Assembly (NCBI GenBank): GCA_963932465.1
Contig: OZ010798.1
Coordinates: 20,842,918 to 20,906,917, forward strand
Reading direction: 5' to 3'
Source: Maratus speciosus
Lineage: Eukaryota; Arthropoda; Arachnida; Araneae; Salticidae
Length of the DNA: 64,000 nucleotides
Shown: piece by piece, positions 10,518 to 21,035 of the stretch
Layout of the letters: every line of letters starts with the position of its first letter
Numbering within the stretch: position 1 is the first letter of the stretch
Made by a program: the position numbers and the translations under genes
The notes under the pieces: generated by a model
What the model saw: only the letters and a program-made list of their open reading frames with translations
The model's database searches: none
Told to the model about the DNA's origin: nothing

Positions 10518-11520
10518 TTGCGCTTCATAGTCGACATGCCGAGAGCTAAAGAAATTCAAGTGAATGAGGTTTCAAGGATTTGGCAGTTGAAAGGTGAAGG
10601 GAAGAGCGTTTCTGAAATTTCTGCTATTATTAATAGGTCAAAAAAATCTATTTATCGAGTGGTTCCGAATATAAAGCAAAATGTCGGTCTGGGAGGCCGC
10701 GTGTGACAAATGTACGAGAGGATCGCCTGATACAAAGACTAGCGAGTACTCAACAAATGAGCGTACGTGGAGTTCAAAGCTCATCGGGACTCTCTGTATC
10801 AAAGGATACGATTCGTAGACGAATTTTGGAAAAAGGAACAATCGTTTATAGCAAAATGCAGAAGAAACCAGCTCTGAAACCACATCATAAGTTACAAAGA
10901 CTTATGTGGGCTCGAAAGCATATGTCATATGGAGAGAAATGGCAGTCAGTCATATTTAGCGATGAAAAAAAGTGGAATCTGGATGGTCCAGATGGTTGTT
11001 TATCGTATTGGCATGACTTGCGAAGGAACCTCGACGTTTTTTTAGTCGCAGACAAGGAGGGGGCTCGGTGATGGTTTGGGCAGCCTTTTGCTATAATGGA
11101 CAAGTATCTCTGACCTTCACCAGTGGTCGTCAAACTTCACAGCATTATACACAGACATTAGAAGAAAACATACTGCCATTTGCTGAGCTTCTAGGGGGTC
11201 CTCAGTGGGAATTTCAGCAAGACAATGCTTCAATTCACACTGCAAAACATTCAAAATCTTGGTTTAATTCCCATAATATAAGAGTTCTCGACTGGCCAGC
11301 ATGTAGCCCAGATCTTAACCCTATAGAAAACCTTTGGAGCATCATGTGTCGCAAAGTTTATAGCAACGCTAGACAATACTCTTCTGAAAAGGAACTTAAG
11401 ACATCTATTGAGAATGCATGGTACGATATCGATCCACAAACTATGCAAGATTTAGTTTCTTCCATGCAATCTCGTGTATATGACGTAATACATAAGCATG
11501 GATGCGCAACCAGGTTTTAA
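10518..11520 (+). pseudogene. Tc1-like (DD34E) transposase, two frameshifts
   Basis: Three consecutive frames make up one transposase. The first (10518-10706) begins MPRAKEIQVN, a start suited to Tc1/Tc3-type proteins, and carries the first helix-turn-helix. The second (frame of 10703-11071) holds a GRPR hinge just before VTNVREDR, the second helix-turn-helix (SVSKDTIRRRI) and the first catalytic Asp in FSDEKKW (10961-10963). The third (11068-11520) has GSVMVWAAF, the second Asp in QDNASIH (11221-11223) and the Glu in DLNPIENLW (11326-11328), with exactly 34 residues between them. All catalytic residues are present. The second shift falls at or near a T7 run (11037-11043). The first lies between about 10650 and 10690. 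Either shift could be a real mutation or a base-call error; as read, no full-length enzyme is made. Confidence 0.92.
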
Positions 11521-11550
11521 AAATTGTTTATTTCGATTTTATTTAATTTG

Positions 11551-11746
11551 TGTCTAAACTTTTGAGACAGCAGTTTATTTTTGTTACCATTTAATTTATT
11601 GCAATATGCACAATTCCACTTTTCTTTGTTATAAATATTGTTTATATGTACAGCACATTAATTTCAAGCAGTGATTTGAAAATTGAATAAATATTTTTCA
11701 AAGTATGTAAGAATTTCTTCATTGTCTAAACTTTTGCGTCATAGTG
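11551..11746 (-). repeat. Right IR/DR of Tc1 element
   Basis: Inner site TGTCTAAACTTTTGAGACA at 11551-11569, outer site ending at 11746. The inner site differs from its left partner at one central base. Confidence 0.85.
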
Positions 11747-11900
11747 TATTACATAAACATATACTTGCAGTTCAGAAACAAAGCACTACGTTATAGATCA
11801 TATTTCAAACTTTATTTTTAAGCTTTAACTATGCGTTTTAATGACATTTGGGAGCACAACAATAAAAATGATTCATGTACTTATTTTGTATGAAATAAGA
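11747..11900. other. Spacer between Tc1 and MITE P
   Basis: Short AT-rich stretch with nothing recognised. Confidence 0.4.
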
Positions 11901-12127
11901 TTAACCCGGGAGAACTCGCTAGTGAAAATGCCCAATTGCTTTTCTTTTACTTTACATTCATATAAAATCAACTTTCTTTGGTTGGCTTAGTACTTTATTC
12001 CCAAAATAGGTAAAATAATTGAAAAACATTTTGAAATTTTAATTAAAATGAAAAATGATTTAAATAAGAGTCTTAAAAAAGTACGATTGTGAGAGAAAAT
12101 CTCATGCAGCGAGTTCTCCCGGGTTAA
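11901..12127. mobile_element. TTAA MITE family P
   Basis: Perfect 20-bp inverted ends TTAACCCGGGAGAACTCGCT, the outermost four bases being TTAA. The 227-bp unit has an AT-rich, non-coding interior. It is the only copy seen here. It resembles the other TTAA elements in layout but not in sequence. Confidence 0.75.
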
Positions 12128-12424
12128 GGTTTATAACAAAAACATAATTAATGTACAACAGTAATAAAAGATTAATACGAAAGAGCAGTTGAAAACAATT
12201 TTGGAATTTAAAATATTTGGCTTTAAATCTACTTTATAAACACAAATACTTTAATTTCAAAATTTAATCTGCTGATTTTTAATGCTTTTATTTTAACTAA
12301 AATGTGTGATGTCACATTTCTTCTTACCCCCTCCCCTCCCACCCCCTTGTCACAAACTGTCACAATTTCACGAACCCCTTCCCCACTCTAAGCGTGACAT
12401 CATTTGTGAACGACCCCCTTATCG
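12128..12424. other. AT-rich then C-rich spacer
   Basis: AT-rich to about 12300, then C-runs with GTCACAAACTGTCACAA and GTGACATCATTTGTGAACG. The second part mirrors the C-rich stretch left of Tc1. Confidence 0.4.
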
Positions 12425-12632
12425 AATCTTTGCACAATTGTGTCGAGTCATTTCGATATTTATGAAATCGAAAGAAAACTTTAAAATATATTACTAAAAG
12501 TTTTCTTCATTCAATTAAATTCTATCCTACGTCATTCATTCAATGATATGTCATGATAGGTCATGATTCTAGGTTACCATGGTGATGATGTCCTATTAAA
12601 GAGGGAGTCCTATTATTTCCGTATGACAGAAT

Positions 12633-13360
12633 TCAAGGGGGTCCGGGTCACAATTTAAAATAATTTTTATTTATTGAGTTAAAATTTTGAATTTTTTGGT
12701 GATGGTTAACTCTATCATTTGTAAACAAAATCGCATTATAAAACTTCACATAATTTTTTTTTATTTAAAATTTAAAATTTATTAAAAAAATGGGGTAATT
12801 TAAAATCGTTATAACTCGAAATATTATTTGTAGAATTTCGATTTTTTATCATTTAAATAAACAGAAATATATAACTTTTAATTTAGATTCAGCATTTTAA
12901 AAAATATTAATTAAAATAAAAATTAAAAATATTTAAAGTAAAAATTAAGGGGAAAATGATGTAACTTAAAAAAAAAATCATATTTTCAAAAGTAAATATT
13001 TTTTTCAAATTTGCTGAATCAAAATTAAAGTAAACAAATTGAAAAAGACATGCTCCAAGTTTCAACCATGTATCTTTAACGGATCTTGAGTTGTAACAAT
13101 TTAAATACGAGAAATGGTGAAAAAATCCATCATGAAGAAAAAAAAGACAGTATTTTCACAAGATGTCGTTAGCATGACAACCATTGCTTGAAAGCTAGAT
13201 TTTGAAAACAAACCAAAACGAAAAAATTAATATTTCCTCTTCTAATAAGGATAGAAACATGATTCAAGCGCCATTTTAAGCAGAAAAAAGCGGAGAATTT
13301 TTTACTGCACTAAAATATTTTTAGAAAATTTGAAGACTTTTGTGTCCCGGACCCCCTTAA
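12633..13360 (+). mobile_element. TTAA MITE family B, copy 1
   Basis: Inverted ends AAGGGGGTCCGGGTCACA and TGTGTCCCGGACCCCCTTAA. The right flank is TTAA; the left is TCAA, a one-base change. The AT-rich interior has GATGGTTAAC, CGTTATAACTCGAAATATTATTTGTAGAATTT-type sequence and GCTTGAAAGCTAGATTTTGAAAAC, all shared with the copies at 36075 and 43017. It is inserted in repeat E. No coding potential. Confidence 0.85.
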
Positions 13361-13516
13361 TGTATAGAATCGTAATAAATTTGGGTATTCACGGGTTTTT
13401 ATATAAAAGTGTAAAAGCTATGGCAGCCAGATCTGAATATTTACAAAACTAGTTATTAGTACGAAATATTAGCTCTTTTGCCAAGTTTGACGTACATTTT
13501 CTGACTTGTTAATTTT

Positions 13517-14534
13517 TAGGGATGTAACGAATAGCGATTTGGCCGAATGGCCGAATACGGAATATTCGGCCAAGTTTTAGGCCGAATACTGACCTAAAAA
13601 AAATTATTTTAATTGTTTATTTATATTTTTTTTTCAATTTTAAAATCAAAATTTAAATTAAGGACTAATTGAAATTAATTTTTTGTTTGAGTTTTCAAAA
13701 ATCATAACAGCTGAATGTATTTTTTGTAATATTTTAAATACTTTGATGCCAATAAGATAACCTGACTTTCAAAAATGTAAATAATAATTTAATTCATAAT
13801 TTTTTATTTAATCCATAGATAGTTCTAGTAATTTATATGTATTTTATCTAAAATAGAAACTCATTACCTCTATAAAAATGAAACTTTTTTGTTTTAGTAA
13901 AATCATTTCACCCCTCCCCCCTCCAAAAAAAAAAAAAAAAAAAAAAAAGAAAAAAGAAAGAACTTCCATGTGTCCTCTGTCTTTTAATATCCTTTCTCAT
14001 TCAATTCAAACTTGGTAAATTTATTATCTGTATGTAAAGAAAAAAGGTTTGTTTTCTTAAAATATAATTATTCATTCCATTAAAATACAATTATTCTTTT
14101 CTGCTACCAAGATATACTTTTCTCTTTTCTTTCTCTCAAAATTAACAAGCCCCTCATAATACTTCCTCCACCCCATATTTCATAATGAGATGCCACTTGA
14201 AGTTTATGTAATATCATTATATGCAGTTATTTATAAGTTGTCACGAAGCTTTAAAATTGAGTAAGTATTAGGATTTCTTTTTCTTATAATAATTAATGCA
14301 GTTAGATATAATTTTTGAATATTGTTTTTTGAGAATATTTAAAAATCACATTTTGTTTTGGTTTTCTGGAACTTATTTAACCAAATATCTATATTCGGCC
14401 AAATATGCAACTATTCGGCAAAATATCTATTTATATTCAGCTAAAAGTATTCGGCCGAATATCTGTTCAATATTTGGCAAAAGGGCCGAATAGGCCGAAT
14501 ACCGAATAGTGGCCGAATATTCGTTACATCCCTA
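13517..14534. mobile_element. hAT-like MITE
   Basis: Inverted ends TAGGGATGTAACGAATA and TATTCGTTACATCCCTA with extended subterminal arrays of GGCCGAATA and ATTCGGCC motifs at both ends. The 8-bp flanks are TTAATTTT (13509-13516) and TTAGTTTT (14535-14542), matching at seven of eight bases. An 8-bp duplication and this type of terminus suggest hAT. The 1018-bp body has an A-run (13926-13948) and no transposase. Confidence 0.75.
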
Positions 14535-14542
14535 TTAGTTTT

Positions 14543-15019
14543 TATTTTCACATTCGTGTGTTCCAAATTTATTTTGAACAGGGAACTCGGGGGGGGGGGG
14601 GGGTATTACTAAAAATGTTATGAACTGTTCCAATTCCCTAATTTTCAAACTGATGATAGAAACTTTTTAAAATTTAATAATTTTTAATTGTTAAATTGTT
14701 GGATTCTTTTTTATGCTGGCATATGTAAAAATTGTCTTGTACAGTGAAATTCTGTCAAAAATTTCTTAGTTTAGCTTATTTAATGTTTATATTCTGCATT
14801 TTAAAACAGCGGGATAAGCTGTGATTTTATTCTACCGGCTTCTATATCTTTCAGTATGTTTTGAAGTTATACCTTACTATTTTCAGAGATTCTATTTTTT
14901 CATGATTTTTCTTTCTAGTTTGCTTGATAAAAAGGGTAAAGGAGGTGGGGGATGGACGGGACATTCTCAATATTTCAGACAATAATTTGTTTTTGTTGTT
15001 TATTTCCTATTCTCATATA
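14543..15019. other. AT-rich spacer
   Basis: Contains a G-run near 14589-14603. No gene or known repeat recognised. Confidence 0.5.
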
Positions 15020-16956
15020 CAGGGTGTCCGGTCTCAACGGTGTCCAATGGCTAATTCCTAAACCGTTAGTCATAGACATATAGTTCCAATTACAATAATG
15101 TTTTAAATCAGGTAAAGAAATATTTTAAAAGCGATTTGGGTCAATAAAAACATTTCTTAAAAAATTACGAAATTTAATTTTTTATACGGTCCCCCGGTCG
15201 TATAAGTTATATTTAGTAAAATTTTCCTATTACACTGAAAAGTAAGACAAAAAAAAAGTCCCATTCATATAACACTAAAATTAAGCGAGTTATGAAACTT
15301 TTAAAATGATTGACTTATGCCACTTTTCACAAATCAGTTCAGCTTGGCTTTGAGGGATCACATACCAAGTGCTTAAAAGTATTCGAAGATCTTATTTCAT
15401 GTGTATCTGCGTTTTGAAAAAAATCGTACAAGCATTACGATTAAGTTAACATTTATTAAATTTCAGATTGGCTAAAATAACATATGTTTTATTTTGTCAG
15501 GATTTCAGACTGTTTCTTTTATGATTTCTTTTAACAAAAATTATGTTATTTTTATAAGTTTTCATGTTACTTCAACGATCGTATGTATGTTTTTCCAGTT
15601 TAAAATTTGTACTCGAACTTTAACTGACTTTTAAATATCCGATCGAGATTACATTTTACACACTGGCGCAAATCGAATAACAATCTAATATTATTATGAT
15701 TTTCTGTGGGTACCATTTATACTTATTTTACAGGATGACACAAAAAATTTCGGATAGATTACTGCCAAGAAGTTTAAGAAAAAGTTTTAGATTAGATAAT
15801 ACAAGACTGGATTGCTGGTTTTTTAAACTTTAACGTATTTTTTAGCACTGAATCCGAAAATTACATTAATTTTTAACCCTCATGTCAGCATATTTCACAA
15901 ATCATAAATTGTTAAATTTAAAGAATAACAAAAATCGGATACTACAAAGTAGAGGACATGGTTGTGTTTTTTAACTTTTGATAATTGATTTTTACTTACT
16001 TTTTAGCACTGAATCTGAAAATGACCTTCATTTTAAACCATCACGTTAGAATTTTTTTTTTGCAAATCGTAAATGTGTAAGTTAAAATATAGCGGAAATC
16101 TCATACTATAAAACATATGTAAAACTTTTTTTGATTTATTTTATTTTATTTTATTCAATAATTTATTCGACCATTTTGCTTATCCTGGGATTCTTGCAGC
16201 TAAGTAGCTGAGGGGTCCGATGAGATGGGGGAGGAGATTCAATTTTAACTTTGAACTTTTTGACTTTGAAATTTGTGAAAAATCCTGATATGATGGTTAA
16301 AAATTAAGGTCAATTTCAGATTCAGCGGTACAGAATACATAAGAATCAATTATCAAAAGGTAAAAAACATGACATAACCCAACTTTTGCAGGCTAATGTA
16401 ATCTAATGATATTTTAAAATACATATCATTTTGTAAAGAATTGCGGCTGTTAATTTAGCATCATTTTATTTAACAAAAATTCTGTTTTTTCTTTCTCCTT
16501 AAATGTTTATTACAAATTGTATATTTTGCATTAATATGTCAGAATGATTAAAGATTTCAAATTTATATTGCAATGTTAATTTTACTCTCAACCAATTTTT
16601 AATATATCTGACGAAATTATATTTCGACTAAATTTGTGAATGACCCCAATTTGCAGCAAAAAATATGATCCAACTTTAAACAGCTATTACTCGGTCAATT
16701 TTAATCGTAGAATAACGGGACTTTTTGTGTATTATTTGTCAGTGTAAAAGGAAAATTTTACTAAATATAACTTATAGGACCGGGGGACCGTACAAAAATT
16801 TAAATTTCGTAATTTTTTAAGAAATGTTTTTATTGAACCAAATCGCTTTTAAAATATTTCTTTACCTGATTTAAAACATTTTTGTAATTGGAACTATATG
16901 TCTATGACTAACGGTTTAGGAATTAGCCATTGGACACCGTTGAGACCGGACACCAG
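15020..16956. mobile_element. Foldback element with long TIRs
   Basis: The left arm starts CAGGGTGTCCGGTCTCAACG and the right arm ends with its complement, both flanked by TA. Pairing continues for roughly 280 bp (about 15020-15300 against 16670-16956), including GTCCCCCGGTC against GACCGGGGGAC. Shorter inverted pairs continue inside, such as TTTTAGCACTGAAT…AACC near 15843 and 16000 against GGTTAAAAATTAAGGTCA near 16288. No reading frame. The nearest known structural class is a long-TIR foldback or MULE-like element; the TA flanks make a Tc1/mariner-mobilised derivative possible. Confidence 0.75.
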
Positions 16957-16961
16957 TACTA

Positions 16962-17164
16962 CACTGTAAAAAAAAATCTGTAAAGTTACTAAAGTTTTTC
17001 TAGGAAACTGGGATTCCTAGAACTTTTCATGTAACGGCAACAACAAAAATTCCAGTAACAGCATCTGTTACAGGAATTTTTCTTGTTGCCATTACATGAA
17101 AATTTCTTGGAATCCCAGTTTCCTAGAAAAACTTTAGTAACTTTACAGATTTTTTTTTACAGTG
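16962..17164. mobile_element. 203-bp near-perfect palindromic MITE
   Basis: Almost the whole unit pairs with itself: CACTGTAAAAA at one end, TTTTTTACAGTG at the other, with CTAGGAAACTGGGAT and CTGTTACAGG-type blocks in the stem. TA flanks both ends (16960-16961, 17165-17166). It begins only four bases beyond the foldback before it. A transcript would form a long hairpin. The terminal CACTGTAAA resembles the ends of family G. Confidence 0.8.
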
Positions 17165-17166
17165 TA

Positions 17167-17445
17167 CCATAGTGTGCTTTAGAACCAACAGGAAAACCAC
17201 ATGGCTGTTTTCATTTTTCTTCAAAGTTGCATTTCTTTAAACTCTACTTAAATGTAATTTTTTTTTTTTTTTTTTTTTTTTTTTACATTTGAAGTTTTCA
17301 GATATCTTATACAATATAAACAATTAAGGTATATTGTAGTTATTTAATTCGAAGGTTCAATATTGGTAATTAAAATGAATGAATATTAACCATTGTGACA
17401 AAATAATTTCTGGGGTAAAATGACTGACAATTGAATATATACATC
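17167..17445. other. Spacer with T-run
   Basis: T-run at about 17259-17284, otherwise AT-rich and unrecognised. Confidence 0.5.
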
Positions 17446-18358
17446 ATGGGGATGATTGGGACATTTGCAAATGGGGATGAATGTGACAGTGTCATTCATC
17501 CCTTGAGATGTTAAAAAATATATTTTTTAACTAAATAATATTATACAAGTCTACAAATTAATAATTTATGTTAATTTTTAATATTAAACAGTATTTCTAT
17601 TATTTTCTTATTAAAAAATTACATTGAATCTTAATTATTGTATTGTAATGAAGGTTAAATATTTTATTAAAAGATTAATATTTAAGCTTTATCAAAATAG
17701 ATAAAATTGTTAAAAATAGTATATTTTATTAATAAAATAGGGGAAATTATATTGAATTTTGAACTGTTGCTCCACAAACCCTAACATAATTTCAGTTGTC
17801 CATGATATCTAAGATACATCAATTAATATTAATTAATAAGTTTGAATGAAAATTATTAGCTATGCCGTATTTTAAAGAAATTTTCCAGTTTCATTTCATA
17901 TCTAAAACATCTCGGAAGTGGGAAAAAGGAACAGATCGACAGCTGAAGTTCGCATTACAAGTTAAAACTGCTGTAAAAAAAGTGATTACTAACGCTGAGA
18001 TATATCAGCCATAGTATACGATCATAAATTGCAAATATAATTACATGTAAGTTTATAATTTTAAATTTTAATTAGGTAAAATTGAATATAGGGAGGAACA
18101 TATCTGTATCCCATCCATCCCTATTAGTGTCCCATTCATCCCTGCTATGGGGATGACTGGGACAGAGAAGAGCTCTTTTTTTATTTTATAATATTTTACT
18201 GTATAATGATAATAATCTATAGAATAAATATTGTGCATAGATGTAGTCAAATGCCTGGTGCATAAAATGTGATACACAATATTGATAATAAATAAAAAAA
18301 AAGTATTTAAAATAAATATTTTTGTGAAAATGTCCCATTCATCTCCCATCTCCCCTAT
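17446..18358. mobile_element. Candidate element with GGGGATGAATGGGACA ends
   Basis: The left side has GGGGATGATTGGGACA and GGGGATGAATGTGACA near 17447-17490. The right side has their complements at about 18110-18155 and 18325-18356. These repeated motifs in inverse orientation bracket an AT-rich interior without an ORF. The exact ends and target duplication could not be fixed. Confidence 0.45.
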
Positions 18359-18385
18359 AATGAAAAATGCTGAAATATAAAGAGC

Positions 18386-18810
18386 TTAAGGGTGTATTCC
18401 GATCCAAACTGCTTATTTTCTGATTCATTTTTAAATTCATTTTTGCTCTCAAACGCAACAAACTGGGAAATTCTCTTATTTAGAAACTACATAATGTGCC
18501 GTGCTTCTCGATTTTTTGATAAATGCAGAAAATATTGTAAAAAATGCTGTCAAAATCGGCGTTTTGAACCGAAATTTCCGGAAGCGGGTGATCTGGGGAT
18601 GAAAAAGATGGTCATACTGAGAAAATAATAGCTTAAAAATCAAATTCTAATTAATTGAGCGAAAAATGAAATCACACGGCACCTTATACAACTCTTCAAA
18701 AATCACCCCAGCAAGTTTCATGTTTTTACTTTTAAAAATGAGTCTGAAAATGTCTCAGAAAATTTCGAGCTGTTGAGGGTGGAAAAATATTTTTTCGAAT
18801 ACACCCTTAA
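18386..18810 (+). mobile_element. TTAA MITE family C, copy 3
   Basis: 425 bp, TTAAGGGTGTATTCCGATCC to GAATACACCCTTAA. It shows more private changes than other copies (for example CACCTTATACAACTC where others have a TGTTAAACATGTC-like block), so it may be older. It shares its right TTAA with the D copy that follows. Confidence 0.88.
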
Positions 18811-19234
18811 GGCTGTTCTTAACTGATCTGCCCAACAAGCGCAAAACGTTTTGACACATTTACACATTCATTTTTTAACGGAAAGATATAAAATTGGAAA
18901 GCCTGGCCATGGAAGCGTTTTGGAATTGAACAGTTTTTTTCCATTTTTGGATCCTTCCATTACCGATTGAGTTATAAGCGAATTTGATCACGTGACAAAG
19001 ACGTTTTCTCCCGCTCTTTAGTGCTTATTCCCCGTTCGCGCCGAAACTCGATTCAAAACGTCCCCTTTGACAGTCTTTTCTGAAAGATCTATTGCGTTTA
19101 CAAAAAATTGGAAAAAACAGCTCGATGACATAGTTTCTGAACAACAACACCCGATAGTTTCATGCATTTTCGAACAAAAATAAATGAAAACTTATGTCAG
19201 AAAGTTGTCCTTTTGGATTTGAAAACACCCTTAA
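18807..19234 (+). mobile_element. TTAA MITE family D, copy
   Basis: 428 bp, TTAAGGCTGTTCTTAACTGA to TTTGAAAACACCCTTAA. The last bases (ACACCC) resemble a C-type end rather than the usual ACAGCC. Confidence 0.88.
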
Positions 19235-19336
19235 ATAAATATCAATATATATATAGATATCAACATATATACATTATTTGTTTATTAATAGTGGATAGTC
19301 AAACAATAATCACTATCATTCACTACTGATTTTCAG

Positions 19337-19420
19337 CTGCCTGCCAGTGTGCTTAGGGAAAAAATGGCAGTTCTTGCTAAAAGATGTAAAACTGAGTTGA
19401 GAAGTGTCATCTCCGCCTAG
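19337..19420 (+). CDS. Candidate short terminal exon
   Basis: A possible splice acceptor (CTACTGATTTTCAG, ending 19336) is followed by 27 open codons and a TAG at 19418-19420. The frame reads LPASVLREKMAVLAKRCK and continues as an Arg/Lys/Leu-rich helix-like tail. No family is recognised. No polyadenylation signal was noticed just downstream. It may be chance; a spliced transcript would be needed to support it. Confidence 0.2.
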   Translation: MPASVLREKMAVLAKRCKTELRSVISA

Positions 19421-20106
19421 TAGCACAATTTTCTTTAGAAGATAGCTTTACAGAATTTCCCTAAGAAGGAAAATAACAAGGATGATTCTAACAGAAATCA
19501 AGAATGGGGCGGTACAAAATTGAAAAATTGACAATTTGTGTTTGTTTACGTTGAATTCTATAAGTAAAACGTACGTCTCTACTCCGTTGCCAGCAAAGAT
19601 AAATTGTCTTTTGCTAAAAATAGTTCTGCCTTTCTTGGACGACTGCTGTCCCAGGTTAGTCCAAAAGAAATAGAAAAGCGTGCTAAATAGGGTAATGAAA
19701 CATTTCAAGAAAGGGTGCATACCTTAGCTAGCATCATTTTTCACCCGTTTGCCAAACATGATGGCAAACCTGGTAATTGGCACCGGTTGAAAAAGAAAGT
19801 GCTTGTCCAACTCACAACAACGTTTTGTACGTTTATAGTACATCTGACATGACAGTTCTATTCAATATTTGCCCCTTTTTACATTTGATGTAAGATAAAT
19901 GGAAGAAAATTACGGTTTTCCTACAGATAGATTTGTTGGAGGTCCAAAAGTTAGATCTGCATCAGCGTTCTGTGTTCTTGCACGCCTTTACACAAATATT
20001 TTCTCACGGGGAGATACTTGAAATCTCTCGGTAAAATTGCGCAAGTCAAAGTTTTAATATTTTCCACTTCGCAATTACAAAAATCTGTTCATTTATACGC
20101 GCTTTT
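19421..20106. other. Spacer, nothing recognised
   Basis: Ordinary composition for the window. It includes GTTTGCCAAACATGATGGCAAAC near 19749 as a small imperfect palindrome. No repeat family shared with the rest of the window. Confidence 0.45.
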
Positions 20107-20711
20107 ACAGATGTGTGAAAATTATTAGAATAATTGTGAAATTTACATTAAAAACTTGTTATATTAAAGAAATATTTAAAAAATATTGATACATTTAATA
20201 TTTAGTGTGCATCCCCTTGTTTTTTTTATTAAAGAAAGTATGGTATACTTGTCTTGGCATACTTTGTATGAGTTTTTGGCAATTAATTTGTATTTCGTTG
20301 TCATGATGCCAAATTTGGATGTGTATTTATATCAGATCAGTCTTGTTTGTGATGCTGCATTTCTTTAATTTTTTCTTTACAATGGCCCAAAGGTTCTCTG
20401 TGGGGTTCATATCTGGACTTTTTCCAGGCCATGGAAGTGTTTTCTTTAATTAAATTAAAGAAATGAAACATCACAAACAAGAATGTTCTGATGGAAAAAT
20501 TCATCCAAATTTGGCATTATGACAAAGAAATACAAATTAATTGCCAAAAACTTCTACAAAGTATGCCAAGACGTATCGAACCTTTTATAAAAAACAAGAG
20601 TATGCACACTAAATATTAAATGTATCAATATTTTTAAATGTATTATTTCTTTATTATAATAAGATTTTAATGTAAATGTCACAATTATTCTAATAATTTT
20701 CACACATCTGT
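20107..20711. mobile_element. Foldback derived from a Tc1-like transposon
   Basis: Ends ACAGATGTGTGAAAATTATT and its complement are followed by long inverted arms (about 20107-20360 against 20465-20711). The central unpaired part (about 20370-20440) reads on the minus strand as a Tc1 transposase segment around PDMNPTENLWAI. Each arm corresponds to sequence downstream of that segment (GCCAAAAAC…ACAAAGTATGCCAAGAC). The element is therefore two inverted copies of a transposon 3' end joined around one catalytic-Glu motif. Confidence 0.75.
20360..20470 (-). pseudogene. Tc1-like transposase fragment
   Basis: Minus-strand translation gives WPGKSPDMNPTENLWAIVKK, the Tc1 signature containing the third catalytic residue (Glu of TENLW). 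The upstream catalytic Asp residues are absent. It continues into the foldback arm, where a C-terminal-like stretch with LIAKN and VCQD is recognisable. It is a non-functional relic of a different Tc1 lineage from the one at 10518. Confidence 0.75.
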
Positions 20712-21035
20712 ATATATAATCCAACCTGGTTTTTATATGTAAAGATGGGATTTTGAAATCAAATTTTAGCTGCAAACAAAATCAAAAAAGTAAAAACGGT
20801 CTTTGTAGATATCGACCTCAGCTATCCAATTAAAAAAAAATCATTTAAAAATATTGAAATGCAAACGAGATATCTGAAAAAAAAAAATCTTTCATGGGAT
20901 TAACATTATCAAGCGGGTGACGGGTCAGCCCGAAACGAGCTTGGATTCGTTTTTATATCAGTCTTTCATCCTCGACTGAAAGTGAGAATTTTATTTATTC
21001 ACAAATCGAAAAAAGGAAACAGAAAAAAATTGCAA
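20712..21035. other. Spacer, nothing recognised
   Basis: Contains A-runs near 20830 and 20878 and a slightly GC-richer patch with GCGGGTGACGGGTCAGCCCG at about 20914. No family assigned. Confidence 0.4.

Larger units (their letters stand above)
10232..11746 (+). mobile_element. Tc1-like transposon with IR/DR ends
   Basis: Perfect outer inverted ends CACTATGACGCAAAAGTTTA are flanked by TA duplications at 10230-10231 and 11747-11748. A second copy of the core, CAAAAGTTTAGACA, lies inside each end (10409-10427 and, inverted, 11551-11569), about 180-195 bp from the tips. This two-site arrangement is the IR/DR layout known from some Tc1 elements such as Sleeping Beauty, and suggests paired transposase binding sites. 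The element is 1515 bp, a normal size for the family, and encloses a frameshifted transposase. Confidence 0.93.
10014..13516. repeat. Dispersed repeat family E, copy 1 (split by insertions)
   Basis: Three separated pieces line up with the uninterrupted copy at 35245-35740. Piece one is 10014 to about 10137 (GTTCGTA…ATATAAATACGTAG, CCGCAT, AACCGAATGATTTGAAATTT). Piece two is about 12425-12632 (CGAGTCATTTC, CATGATTCTAGGTTACC, TTTCCGTATGAC). Piece three is 13361-13516 (AGAATCGTAAT, CAGATCTGAATAT, CTGACTTGTT). Between them lie a C-rich GTCACA-rich stretch containing Tc1 and P, and MITE B. The class of E is not recognised. Confidence 0.65.

Noticed and set aside
10638..11448. Minus-strand frames over the Tc1 transposase
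   Set aside because: Antisense shadows of the plus-strand transposase, which carries all the catalytic motifs.
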